64,000 nucleotides of DNA from Lucinisca nassula. Lineage: Eukaryota > Mollusca > Bivalvia > Lucinida > Lucinidae. Position 1 is the stretch's first letter; the number at the start of each line of letters is the position of its first letter. Both the position numbers and the translations under genes were made by a program. Shown in pieces: positions 43,538-53,410 of the stretch. The stretch spans positions 174,001-238,000 of the forward strand of contig CAUZLF010000233.1 of assembly GCA_963580285.1 (NCBI GenBank), read 5' to 3'. Below the pieces are notes generated by a model. It ran no database searches. It was given only the letters and a program-made list of their open reading frames with translations, and was not told the origin of the DNA.

Positions 43538-46500
43538 TCAGAAGTTGTTAGAAAATCTACCAGTATTCTTGATGTATGTATGTACAGCATTGAAAATAAT
43601 CATGTTCTCCTCGAATGGTAGCTGTGTAATACCATAAAGTAAGATATTTAAATTAAGGGGGTGAAAATTTCGAGTTTCGGTAAAAAGATTTACTCTCTGA
43701 TTTGCATATTTCGGACAGCGAAAAAAATAGTGCTCAGCATCCTCATTTTCTAAGTTACATTGACAAACAGGACTGATTAATAAATGGTTAGTGTATAAGT
43801 CACTAAACAAGTTGCTACATTTGTTACGTATTCTAGCATGCATTACAGATAAAAATCTATCACCTTGAATATAATATTTTGGTACTCCCTCTGTAATTGA
43901 ATAATGACTTTTTATTGCATATTTAAAAGAATTAAGAGAAGAGCTATTGCGTAAATTCTCATCCAAGTCGTTCCATAATAACAGAGATGATGGAATGCAA
44001 GAATTTCGAAATAGCTCTGTTCTGCAGAAAGGAACGGAGAGGTTATTACGGTTTCTGAGTGGATAATTAGTGGTTTCTCTTACGGCAGGAGGAATGAGAT
44101 CAACAATATACGAGGGGACTTGCCCATTGATTGATCTGTACATAAAATATAGTTTCTGTTTTTTACGTCTCTCCGATAAAGGAGTCCACCCACATTCTTT
44201 GTATAATAATTCGAGTGAAACAGACCTTGTCAGTCCAGTTACAATTCTGGCTGCTTCATTTTGTAATATTTCCAAAGCATTAGAATCTTGCTCTGTGCAA
44301 CCATCCCATACTAAAGAGGAGTATTCAAGTATCGGAAGGACATATGAATTATAAATTTGATTTAAGGCAAATCTATTTAGCGTGAATTTTAACTTTCTCA
44401 TAATACCAACAACTTTTGCCGCACTATTTAAAATATTGTCAATATGTGTATGCCACTTACAGTTGCTGCTAAGCGTCAAACCTAGATGTTTGTGGTTATC
44501 TACAAATTTAATTATAGTGTCGTTGAATGTTAACTTTGGACAATTTTCAAACCCTTTTAAAGTAAAAAGCATTGCTTCTGTTTTCAGCGGATTGAACTTT
44601 ACAAGCCACTGTTTTGCCCATGCAACTAAAATGTGAAGATCATGGTTAATAATACCTTCAATATCAGCAATACTAGATGCTGAAAAAAACAAAGAACTAT
44701 CATCTGCAAATAACCTTGTCAAACTTAGCAGCGATTCAGATATGTCATTCACGTATATTAAAAATAATAGAGGGCCCAAGACGGACCCTTGAGGAACTCC
44801 AGCATTGATATTTTTAAAATCAGACATACACGATTTGATAACTACTCTTTGTTTCCTATCAGATAAATAATCTGAAAGCCAATTAAGTAAATCGCCATCG
44901 AAGCCATACTGGCGTAATTTAAAAATAAGTCCTTTGTGCCAAACTCTGTCAAATGCTTTGGAAATATCACAAAATACCATGCAAGAATATTGCTTATTGT
45001 CTATGGCCTGACATATATGATGAAAGATGTCAATCAACTGAAAAGTTGTTGAATGACTGGGTAAGAAACCCGATTGGTATTTGTATATTAAGTTATTTTC
45101 AATTAAAAAGTTATGCATATTTTTGAATACAATACGTTCTTGAAGTTTTCCTATACCACTTAGTAAAGAGACAGGACGAAAATTAGATGGCTCTGAGTTA
45201 TCACCCTTTTTTGGCAGCGGAATAAGATTCGAGTGTTTCCACATGTCTGAAAATTTACCTTCTCTAAATGATCTATTAAATAAGATGCTCATCGGTATTG
45301 AAACTTCCTTAGCTACTGGTTTTAACATTTTATTACTAATTCCATCCGGTCCGTTAGCTTTATTTGGATTCAAGATCTCAATCAGCGTTTGGATTTCAGA
45401 AGGTGTACATGAAATATTTAATAATTTATTTATACTTTTTATCTCAAAGGGTGGTAAAGAACAATTATCATCGTTTAATGTCGAAATAGAAGTAAAGTAT
45501 TCATTCAAACATTCAGCTTTTTCCTTATCAGTATAGTAATAATCATTTTGGCCATTTGGGGGAAATACTTTAAGAGGCGGTATAGAGCTTGTGGTGCTAT
45601 TATTCTTAACAAAATGCCTTATTGTGCTCCAAAACTGTCTTTTATCATTACTGTAGAAATCACTTAAAGAAGACTCCAAATTATTGAAAAACTTTTCTTT
45701 TGCATGTTTTTTTAAATTATTTACTTTATTCCGAAGCTTTCTGTACTTTTCACGTATATTCGAACTACCCGATTTAATTAGTTTAGTTTTAAGTCTGTCT
45801 CGTTTGGATGAAAAGTGTCTTATTTCCGAATCGTACCATGGCTTATCATTTGGTCTAACAACTACATATTTAGAAGGAATACATACTTTTACTATATCAA
45901 GAAAAACATCAGTAAATTTCCTACATGCTTCATTTAACGGGTCTTCATTTAGAAAAGTCCAATCATAAAGTGATAGTTGTTCTTTTAATAGAGTGAAATT
46001 TGCCTTTTTATATAACCATACTAATCTCGTGAAAGTTCCTTCAATTTGGTAATGGAAGGGTATATTAATATAAGTTGCTTTATGGTCACTTATATTTTCT
46101 GGTATATTAAGAACCCCTGCATCTAAATAACGCATATCATCAGGAATTATAATCGGGTCAAGTATAGCACCTTGTCGAGTAGCATCGGATATAACATTTT
46201 GTAATGAATTAAGAAGAATAATATCACGTAAATTATGATAATTAAAGTTTAACAGGTCTTCATTTAAGTCTCCGACTAATATAATATTTTTAGTAATGTC
46301 TAAAGCTTTCTCAATATTTAAGTTAAAACTATTAAAGAATGCGGCATCTGACGTACAAGGACTGTAGAAAAGACCAATCAAATATGTTTCATGTTGGACT
46401 TTAATTTCTGCCCAAATAGATTCTTGACAGTAGATTTCTAAATCATGTCTACGGTAATGTAAAATATTTGAATTTATATACATCAGTAGTCCACCTCCGT

Positions 46501-46954
46501 AGCAGTTCCTGTCTTTCCTATAAGGATCACTATAACTGTTAGAAAGGAATAGTAGATCGGTAGATATATTTGTGTCCAGGTGACTTTCCGAAAAACATAA
46601 AACTTCAAGGTCAATAAGGTTATCTTTAATATAATCAATTTTATTTCTAATACTTCTTATATTCAAATGCATAATGGACAGCGAATTTTCTGGATCGGGA
46701 CCTGGATTATTTTCAACATCACCAGCTTTTAGTAGAAGAATACACATTATTATTGCAAAATGAAAATTAAAAAAGCTACATTCAAATATGTTGTGAGTGC
46801 AGTTGCACACATATCTGAAGTACTGAAGTAGCTTATTTAGGCAAGTCAATAACCGTGAAAAGCTAATACAAAGTGCGATATCTGCATATCCGCTGAATAT
46901 ACAGCAACGGAAGAGGCCAATGGAAACCCTCCACTGTTCTACACAAATACCCAT
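43538..46954 (-). CDS. Intact APE-type non-LTR retrotransposon ORF2 with N-terminal 2A
   Basis: An uninterrupted 1138-codon frame. Residues 1-70 form a cysteine- and hydrophobic-rich leader, and residues 78-86 a 2A motif. Residues about 90-295 are an apurinic endonuclease-like domain with N98 (LNIRSI), E123 (FSESHLD), Y-containing LFYSPC, G228-D229-L-N231 and S289-D290-H291. A linker follows (300-560). Residues about 570-790 are reverse transcriptase: FRPVSLLSG, SGFLPSHSTTFQL, D663 in CDISKAFDRVWHKG, GVPQGSVLGPLLFLIYVND, and catalytic F749-A-D-D752. The C terminus has a CQCNLENEDAEHYFFRC cysteine-histidine motif (1064-1080). Such proteins nick target DNA and copy their own RNA in place. The start codon was chosen because the first ten residues align with copy 1 (MGxxxEQWRV). 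All catalytic motifs are present, so it could be active or recently active. CR1/L2-type clade placement is inference. Confidence 0.96.
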   Translation of the reverse strand: MGICVEQWRVSIGLFRCCIFSGYADIALCISFSRLLTCLNKLLQYFRYVCNCTHNIFECSFFNFHFAIIMCILLLKAGDVENNPGPDPENSLSIMHLNIRSIRNKIDYIKDNLIDLEVLCFSESHLDTNISTDLLFLSNSYSDPYRKDRNCYGGGLLMYINSNILHYRRHDLEIYCQESIWAEIKVQHETYLIGLFYSPCTSDAAFFNSFNLNIEKALDITKNIILVGDLNEDLLNFNYHNLRDIILLNSLQNVISDATRQGAILDPIIIPDDMRYLDAGVLNIPENISDHKATYINIPFHYQIEGTFTRLVWLYKKANFTLLKEQLSLYDWTFLNEDPLNEACRKFTDVFLDIVKVCIPSKYVVVRPNDKPWYDSEIRHFSSKRDRLKTKLIKSGSSNIREKYRKLRNKVNNLKKHAKEKFFNNLESSLSDFYSNDKRQFWSTIRHFVKNNSTTSSIPPLKVFPPNGQNDYYYTDKEKAECLNEYFTSISTLNDDNCSLPPFEIKSINKLLNISCTPSEIQTLIEILNPNKANGPDGISNKMLKPVAKEVSIPMSILFNRSFREGKFSDMWKHSNLIPLPKKGDNSEPSNFRPVSLLSGIGKLQERIVFKNMHNFLIENNLIYKYQSGFLPSHSTTFQLIDIFHHICQAIDNKQYSCMVFCDISKAFDRVWHKGLIFKLRQYGFDGDLLNWLSDYLSDRKQRVVIKSCMSDFKNINAGVPQGSVLGPLLFLIYVNDISESLLSLTRLFADDSSLFFSASSIADIEGIINHDLHILVAWAKQWLVKFNPLKTEAMLFTLKGFENCPKLTFNDTIIKFVDNHKHLGLTLSSNCKWHTHIDNILNSAAKVVGIMRKLKFTLNRFALNQIYNSYVLPILEYSSLVWDGCTEQDSNALEILQNEAARIVTGLTRSVSLELLYKECGWTPLSERRKKQKLYFMYRSINGQVPSYIVDLIPPAVRETTNYPLRNRNNLSVPFCRTELFRNSCIPSSLLLWNDLDENLRNSSSLNSFKYAIKSHYSITEGVPKYYIQGDRFLSVMHARIRNKCSNLFSDLYTNHLLISPVCQCNLENEDAEHYFFRCPKYANQRVNLFTETRNFHPLNLNILLYGITQLPFEENMIIFNAVHTYIKNTGRFSNNF
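46697..46723 (-). other. 2A-like ribosome-skipping motif, GDVENNPGP
   Basis: Residues 78-86 are G-D-V-E-N-N-P-G-P, a match to the D(V/I)ExNPGP core, preceded by CILLLKA. Skipping between G85 and P86 would release an 85-residue leader and start the endonuclease-RT product with proline. The position is identical in copy 1, although the leaders have diverged. Confidence 0.92.
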
Positions 46955-47290
46955 ATCAAGTACAAATCATCTCTACTGCTGCGTTTCCATTTGCCCATCC
47001 CAGAGCTGACCACAGAACCACCCCTATAGAGACACACGAGAAACAGAATAAACATATGAAATAAGCGAGTATAAATATAAAACAATACAGATTCTTGGTT
47101 AATATTATCTGTCACACATGAATTGGGCAAATGTTGATGGGGGACGTAAGTTTCAATATTCATGTGCCTTATTAACGTAATATTTAACATGACATACGCT
47201 CTATTTACATCTAGATCTTACAGACACATGAAGAGAATAAATAAATACAGATTGATTGGACATGACATATGTTTCATAGCCATGATGACA
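46955..47290. other. Upstream of LINE copy 2; no separate gene
   Basis: It probably includes 5' UTR on the - strand. I find no reliable similarity to the sequence upstream of copy 1, so the element's 5' end is not placed. The inversion axis estimated from distant repeats falls near 47250. Confidence 0.4.
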
Positions 47291-47292
47291 AT

Positions 47293-47360
47293 AACAGACG
47301 GACGGACGGACAGACGTAGACCATTCCTATAATCCCCACTCCGTGGCGGGGGACTTATGA
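47293..47360. repeat. GACG tract and GGCGGGG dispersed-repeat fragment
   Basis: A short (GACG)n run is followed by CCACTCCGTGGCGGGGGACT. A similar pairing of GACG/GGAC tract with a GGCGGGGGCATAA word is at 16937-17060. Confidence 0.5.
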
Positions 47361-47453
47361 TATTTAAATTAGTCACAGAACGGGTAGGTTTGACTAAATC
47401 CCGAACAAACCGGAACACATGCTTCGATACGGACAATGGTATCATGATCCACG

Positions 47454-47457
<4 letters not shown>

Positions 47458-47488
<31 letters not shown>
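47458..47488. repeat. (GA)n microsatellite
   Basis: About 15 GA units; it accounts for the Ser-Leu repeat frames on the - strand. Confidence 0.95.
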
Positions 47489-47492
<4 letters not shown>

Positions 47493-47788
47493 GGAGGAGT
47501 TTACATGCCATTGAATCCTTCTCCCTCGGATAACGAAAGCGAAAGTGCAAGGGAGAATGGAATGACATACAAAAGCATACCTGACCAGTTTATGCAGGAA
47601 TACCATCAAGACCATGTAAAGAACATTCCAGAAAACCCCAACCATACAGAAAAAGCTGGAGTACACATTATCCTGCGTTTATTTTATAAAGGTCCAAAAC
47701 ACGGGCCGAAGATGTCTGCCCAAACCACCCAATCAAGGCTGCCCTAACAAGCACCCACAATCCATGTTTAGGACCTACACTCACTAAG

Positions 47789-47820
47789 AAGAAGAAGAAG
47801 AAGAAGAAGAAGTAGAAGAA
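47789..47820. repeat. (GAA)n microsatellite
   Basis: About ten GAA units with one TAG interruption. Confidence 0.93.
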
Positions 47821-48368
47821 CAACATCAACATGTCTTCACAATATACCAATGATGGAGCTGTACACACGGTTATGGGAAAAAAAAAAGAATGAATGACAG
47901 AGTATAGAATATATCAAGACAGTATAAAGTGCTTTACCTACTATAGTTATGTCCCTCAACCATCACAATTAGTGAAATACCCTTGCAGAATCCAACTCAA
48001 CAGAATAACTGGAACCTTCATGCGCATTTGATTTTCTATTGTATCCGTCCCAATAGACGGACCACAGGTATTCGCTAGAAACGCCTAACTGATACGGCCC
48101 AAACGAGCACCCACAGTTCAAGTATGGGACCCATACACATATAAAACAAGTCATAGCAACAGTAAGAGAAAACAAAAACACACACAAAAAAACTACATCA
48201 CAGGCGATACAAGTCACCTCGTTCATGACTACTGAGCGTGGGCAAAACATTAAAACTGCGAAAAACTTGTTTTAGGATTTTTTTCTAAATATAGACACAG
48301 TGACCTTGATCTTTACAGCAATGGCAGAGACTTTTTTTTTTTTTACATATAGCCCAACAGATTGGCAG
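47821..48368. other. No gene seen
   Basis: AC-rich and AT-rich sequence. CCCACAATCCATGTTTAGGA at 47754 and ACCCACAGTTCAAGTATGGG at 48109 mark two diverged copies, about 355 bp apart, of a short unclassified repeat (compare also CCTAACAAGCACCC and CCCAAACGAGCACCC). Confidence 0.45.
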
Positions 48369-48455
48369 TCCTGCAGGCACAAAAAGAAAACCCAACGCTG
48401 AACCAACGTTTTCAACGTTGTTTCAACGATAGTTCGACGTTGAGTGACTGCTGGG
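48369..48455. mobile_element. Short MITE related to 8039-8148
   Basis: Ends CCTGCAGGCACA and ACTGCTGGGAG enclose CAACGTTTTCAACGTTGTTT and AGTTCGACGTTGA. The termini correspond to CAGCAGGCACA and TGCTGGG of the 8039 copy. Confidence 0.6.
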
Positions 48456-48465
48456 AGAGTCCTAT

Positions 48466-48534
48466 GCGTACGCACGCACGCACGCACGTACGCACGCTCA
48501 CACGCACGCACGTACGGTACGCACGTACATGCGT
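48466..48534. repeat. (CGCA/CGTA)n alternating purine-pyrimidine tract
   Basis: Sixty-odd bases of CGCACGCACGCACGTACGCA type with one short break (GCTCACAC). Strict alternation over much of the tract gives left-handed DNA potential. Confidence 0.92.
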
Positions 48535-48756
48535 ATTTATTTAAGTACATGACACACAAGTAACTTCGTTTTGCGAGGCACAGGATACCCCGTGTTGTAG
48601 ATATAAGAAGTTCAATTTGTCACACGGATGTGTTAACCAAATCAATGCAGTCTAGTATATATACATAAGTGAATAGTAAAGCGTATATCATACCAACCGC
48701 TCATCAGTGACCTATGAATTACTTCAACATAAGCGGGAAATACCTGCACCAGAATT

Positions 48757-49030
48757 TAACGGCCTAATCAACACTAATTAGGCCACTTTTGAGCCGATCA
48801 ATTTACCCATCCTCATTTCTCATGGGCAGGCTTATACGTAAGCGGTTAACCAGTACAGCACACACTCTTCCGCCAGAAAGCGACAACCGCCACTCCTGAA
48901 TCAATGGAATGGAGAGAACGACCGCAGAAATTATCTCATGATCAATATCCACAGTAGAAAGCCGCCGACCCCGGCAGGTATGGAACTCCCGTCCTTCTGA
49001 TCACCAGTCAGACTCGTAATCGTCACCTCT
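48757..49030 (-). mobile_element. SINE family B, antisense
   Basis: Reverse complement of the 8299 type: TTTAACGGCCTAATCAACAC tail side, TTATACGTAAGCGGTTAACC, then the head side CCGACCCCGGCAGGTATGGA and CTTCTGATCACCAGTCAGAC. The first tRNA-like bases are lost or mutated. Confidence 0.82.
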
Positions 49031-49193
49031 ACATAGAGAAGACAAGCTCCTACCCGGAACGCTTGGCAATAGTGATGATTCTATCTCAAAGTAACCAGTG
49101 ATAGAGAATGTACGTTTTACAAACCAATAAATGAAATTATAATTATAATGAAATCAACCCCCGTCCTGCTGAGCCCGGATATGCCCTATCTTT

Positions 49194-49260
49194 GAAACAA
49201 TGTAGATCCAGATCAGATGGCTTCTTCAGAAGCCATCTGATCAGAATCTTCATTGTTTGC
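49194..49260. mobile_element. Hairpin MITE family 1, variant stem
   Basis: GATCAGATGGCTTCT and AGAAGCCATCTGATC form a perfect inner stem around TC. Other members have GATCAGACGCCGC and GCGGCGTCTGATC here, so both arms changed together. The outer ends (GAAACAATGTAGATC, CATTGTTTGC) are family-typical. Confidence 0.83.
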
Positions 49261-49432
49261 CATCCAGATTATGAATTTGTTGCAATAATTTGCATCAAGT
49301 GATCTGATTGGTTGATAATCAGTAGTGGGTGTGACATATTTAAATATTCAGCAGGACAAGGGTTAAGATCAATACTGGTCTACATTTCTGTGAGTTAACC
49401 CATATATGCCTAGCGTCCATGTTTTGGACATT

Positions 49433-49500
49433 AGCAACTGTATAGAGCCTGATCCGTCGTCACAGAACGCGGCGACTGATCAGGGTTTACACTGTTTGCT
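49433..49500. mobile_element. Hairpin MITE family 1, second variant stem
   Basis: CCTGATC pairs with GATCAGG, where the usual pair is CCAGATC with GATCTGG. GTCG pairs with CGAC where the usual stem has GACG with CGTC. Ends AGCAACTGTATAGAG and TTTACACTGTTTGCT are family-typical. Confidence 0.75.
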
Positions 49501-49629
49501 CAAAATACAAACAATAATGTGTAATATACATCAAAGCAAACGTGGCATCCCTATAACTAAGAACATTCCAAATTTATTAGGTGGAAGATTTCGTTGTCAT
49601 ATATAGGTCAGCACAAAACACCTTCAAGT

Positions 49630-49745
49630 AGACACATGACGTATTTGAGACGTCGCACAACGCCGGCACAACGTCATGACCTCTATGCAACGTCAAATCC
49701 ACGTCGGTGAAACGTCATGACGTTGCATGACGCCGCATCGACGCT
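49630..49745. repeat. ACGTCATGACGT-rich repeat, degraded MITE relative
   Basis: ACATGACGTATTTGAGACGT, AACGTCATGACCTCTATGCA and AACGTCATGACGTTGCATGA repeat the internal words of the 8039-8148 MITE. Terminal repeats are not clear. Confidence 0.5.
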
Positions 49746-50270
49746 GATTTTAAGTTGCCCTAGCTGTAACAAAATCATACTATTATTGATCTGCTACTCA
49801 CAAATTACATTTATCCAAGTCACGGTTTCACAGGTACGGCATGTTGGTCGATAAGGTCGGGGCACAAGAAAGCCATATGCTATTCAGCATTACTGAACGA
49901 CAGTGGTTTGCCGCTCAGAATGCTCACCATTTTTATAATAGATTCCCTTGGTTAAAATATATTATTAAACGTCTCACAGTCATATTCACCTACATACTGT
50001 GGCATCATGTGGATAACAGCTTATCTAGCTCCTGGCCTTTCCAGTGCCCCGTCCCATCGATCTATATGGTCTAATTATAGGACCTAAGGACAAAAATAGC
50101 CTGTTGGAATTTGTGAATGAATTGACTGGTTCCCAGACGCGCCACTCGTTTTACACTTGTATAGTATAAACACCGGTAACTTGCTCTTGACAATGATAAA
50201 TTTAGATTAACATGTATGTGAAAAACGTAAACATAACCATGTGGTACAGATTGACGTAGAACCTCCAGAG
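49746..50270. other. No gene; likely 3' flank of the ORF1 element
   Basis: Downstream of the ORF1-like gene on the - strand. I find no endonuclease or reverse transcriptase motif here in any frame. Confidence 0.45.
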
Positions 50271-51320
50271 TTAGGAATCCTCGGGTGCAATACCAAGTTT
50301 AGAAAATAAATTGTCAGCTGCCGAAATTTTCACTGGATCACTTCTGAAGTCTTTCTTGACATAGATCTGACCATTGCTGGTCCAGAAGCTGTTAATAGTC
50401 TTATTTTTTATAAAGGGTAGAAGTTGTTTAACAATAGAGTGGTTAACACTTGTCAAATCCTCAGTAAGGAATGTTCTGTCAGGATTGGATTTAAGTTTAG
50501 ACTTGCCCGCGAAAACACGTCTCTTATCCTGATAGTGTGAGAACTTCACAATGATCTGTTTGGGTCGACTGGGTATAGCCCTTCCCACGAAATGACAGCG
50601 CTCGATGTCCCGTATCTCCAGTGGAATGGTATCATGGAGAATGTTCTCATTCAAATAGTTCATTACAAGGCGTGTGAGCTCGGGTTCATCTTGAACAGGG
50701 GCGTTAAGTTTGAAATTATTAATACGAATGGAATTTCTCCGCCCGTATTGTTCGAGATTGTTTATCTCCATCTTCATGGAGTCCATCTCCATCATCAAGT
50801 ATTCAACATCACACTCAAGTTGCTCGATTCTATCTGACTTTTTGGCCAACCGTTCTGATTGTTCTTTAATAATGGCCTCTTGTAATTTGACTGTTTTAGT
50901 CTGCTCAGTAACTATGGCTTTCAGATCATTATTGGATTTTAAGATTTCATCCACTACGCTGGTTTTAATTTCTCCTATCGCTGCATTAACAGTTGCTGCT
51001 ATAGTATCTTTGATCAGAGGAGACATCATGTCATACAAGACAGGTGCCATAGATTTTGCAAAATTTTGATCACCGAAAGTCAGTTTCACCATATCTGAAA
51101 AAGCCATTTTTGAGCTTTTATCTTTAGATTTCAATGTTTTCGGTATGTTAGGCAGCGAGGACTGTCTCTGTAACCCTCCTGCTCTCACCTGACCAGGTTC
51201 AGTTAGGATTTTTTTAACATCTTCCTTTGAAAGCGGAGACCCCTTTCTTTTGCTCGTGCTCTCCTCGGTAGAAGCTACCTCCATTACGCCAAGAGAAATA
51301 TCAGAGTCTTGTTCAGCCAT
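50271..51320 (-). CDS. Retrotransposon ORF1p-like protein (coiled coil plus RRM-like domain)
   Basis: A 349-residue intact frame. Residues 1-75 are a charged, Ser/Lys-rich N terminus. Residues about 95-190 have heptad-like leucine and charged patterning expected of a trimerising coiled coil. LEQYGRRNSIRI at 189-200 matches the LEQYxRRNxIRI signature at the coiled-coil/RRM boundary of L1-type ORF1 proteins. Residues about 200-265 (IERCHFVGR, PKQIIVKF, DKRRVF) fit the RRM and 270-349 the C-terminal domain. Family members bind the element RNA and act as chaperones. No ORF2 with matching strand follows before 46954, 3.3 kb downstream, across unrelated repeats. It is either an orphan ORF1 (HAL1-like) or a separated partner of the 2A-LINE. 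Confidence 0.88.
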   Translation of the reverse strand: MAEQDSDISLGVMEVASTEESTSKRKGSPLSKEDVKKILTEPGQVRAGGLQRQSSLPNIPKTLKSKDKSSKMAFSDMVKLTFGDQNFAKSMAPVLYDMMSPLIKDTIAATVNAAIGEIKTSVVDEILKSNNDLKAIVTEQTKTVKLQEAIIKEQSERLAKKSDRIEQLECDVEYLMMEMDSMKMEINNLEQYGRRNSIRINNFKLNAPVQDEPELTRLVMNYLNENILHDTIPLEIRDIERCHFVGRAIPSRPKQIIVKFSHYQDKRRVFAGKSKLKSNPDRTFLTEDLTSVNHSIVKQLLPFIKNKTINSFWTSNGQIYVKKDFRSDPVKISAADNLFSKLGIAPEDS

Positions 51321-52339
51321 AGTTCAAAATGTTCAAAAGCAGTGAAGATCTCAACACATATGTAGACACACGCGAGTGATTATCAGGTGAAATACAGGTG
51401 AAATACAGGTAAAGTGTGTACTTAGTGGTACTAAGTGGTACTCACTAGAAAAAACGTCAATAATTCCACTTTCACGTACTCCTTCAAATATTTAGTTGCA
51501 CTATCTTATCACTTAGTCCCATTACATCAGCTTCAAATCATCATTTCCTAAATTAAACACATAGGGACATATATATCCCCCACATTTTATCAGCCCAATT
51601 TTAAGTCCGCCTTGTTGCCATCTTGCTTTTTACTTGTTACCTATACGCAAAAAAATGTTGAAGTCAAAATTCGATTACAAACAGATTTTGTGAAAAATGC
51701 ACTTTTTTACTTTTTTCCCAAAAACTTTTATTTTGAACACCAGATTTTCTTTAAATTGTTACAGGATTCATGTCGATAGTTAGTAAAGTCCTTAATCAGT
51801 AATTTTTAACTGAATTATCCACTTGTTTTGTCAGGCGAGACAATTTAAAAGTGTATAGTTTCTATTTCCGGTCAGTATATGTGCAAACCAATGCTTTATA
51901 AGACCTTTTTTTTACGAAGTGTATCATTTATCAGTATATCACTGAAATTATTTATAAAATATTACTAAAACTTTATATCAAAGAGGTAACATCATATCAT
52001 TCACAACCCTTGGGAAAACAAAATTAAAATATTATCACTATTTCATCAATATTGCCACAAGAACATCAGAAAATATTCTCAAAATATTCTCACTGTAAAA
52101 ACAAAGAATAATTTGAACACTAATAACTATTTTCCACACTTAATTTAATTTAATAAAATTAGACTTTTACAAGGGAGGAAATCCGACTATTTCAAGCTTT
52201 AACTTTTACAAAACAGTCAACATAGTTTTTCAGAGGCCACCTGAAAATATCACTTCAGTTTCTTATATAAAAAAGCCTAGTGTATGAATGCCATTTGGCG
52301 TGACACCAGTAGCATTTCAGATTCTGAAGGTAGCTCTAA
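51321..52339. other. No gene; possible 5' region of ORF1 element and inversion marker
   Basis: AT-rich. CAGGTGAAATACAGGTGAAATACAGG (start 51384) and GTGGTACTAAGTGGTACTCA are short tandem words just upstream of the ORF1 start. About 51832-51890 is the inverted match to 42640-42700. Confidence 0.45.
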
Positions 52340-53410
52340 GGAGCGTTAGAATCGCTGTGCCCCGTCTCAGCCTACAGCTGTCCTCGCTCCATGCGGGACA
52401 CGTTGACAGTACTACCCGCTGAGCAGTCGCTTCCTCTGCCGGAAACACAGCAAGCGAAACCTACAGCTTGCCTCGCTCCACATTGGACACGTTGACAGTA
52501 CTAATGTGTAGGAAACACAACAATTGTAAGACCTACAGCTGGCCTCGCTACACGCTATAAGACCTATTTATGTCCTTGCTCAACGTTGGACACGTTATAT
52601 TTTACTGAAGCGGCCGCTTGCTCCTCGCTGGGAACGTTACGTATTGAGACATATTCCTGTCCTTGCTCCGTGCTGGAAACGTTACATATTGTATAGGAGC
52701 GGTCGCTTGGTCTGTGCAGGGCACGGAATAACTATTATACCATTTCTACCATTGCTCCATGCTGGGAACTTTAAGTATACAGTATATTATACTGAAGCAT
52801 TCGCCTATACCTGCACTTGCCCTAAGCAAGCCGGGCACGTTAAGTTCTATACTGAAGAGGTCACTTGCTCTGTGCTGGGCACGGATCAACAATAAGGAAG
52901 ACCTATTTCTTGCCTTGCTCTACGCTGGGGACGTCACGTGTTCTACTGGATCTTTCGCTGGATATAAGATCTATTTCTGTCCCTGCTCCACGCTGGGAAC
53001 GTTGCATATTGTATTGGAGCGGTCACTTGCTCTGTGCTGTGAGCGAAGAACTTAAAGACATATTCCTGCCCTTACTCCACTCTGCGTTCGTTATGTATTA
53101 CACTGAATCAGTTGCTTGCTCTGTGCTGGATACGGGAGCAGGGATACGGAGCAACCTGCCCTTGCTCCACGCTGGGAACATTACGCATTCTACGTTGCTT
53201 GATCTGTGCTAGACACGAAGTAATATAAGACCTATACCCCGAGAATGAACGCACCGGAAGTATATAGGGCCGATAACGTACCCAGTTGCTCCGTGCCAGC
53301 AGAGAGCAAGCGTGCGTCCCGGAAGAAAACATAGCGTGCCCAGCACAGAGCAAGCCAGAGCTCCGGAAGAAAATAAAACGTGCCCAGCGTGGAGCGAGGC
53401 CTACAATGGG
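52340..53410 (+). repeat. Divergent monomer block D', direct repeat of 35700-36423
   Basis: The first part (52340-52640) has TCGCTCCATGCGGGACACGT-like cores. From 52640 the unit series parallels 35700-36423: GGTCGCTTGGTCTGTGC, TCTGTGCTGGGCACGGAT, CGCTGGGGACGTCACGTGTT, ATTGGAGCGGTCACTTGCTC, then the flip with TAGCGTGCCCAGCACAGAGC. Unlike the left copy, the array that follows runs in - orientation. Confidence 0.87.
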
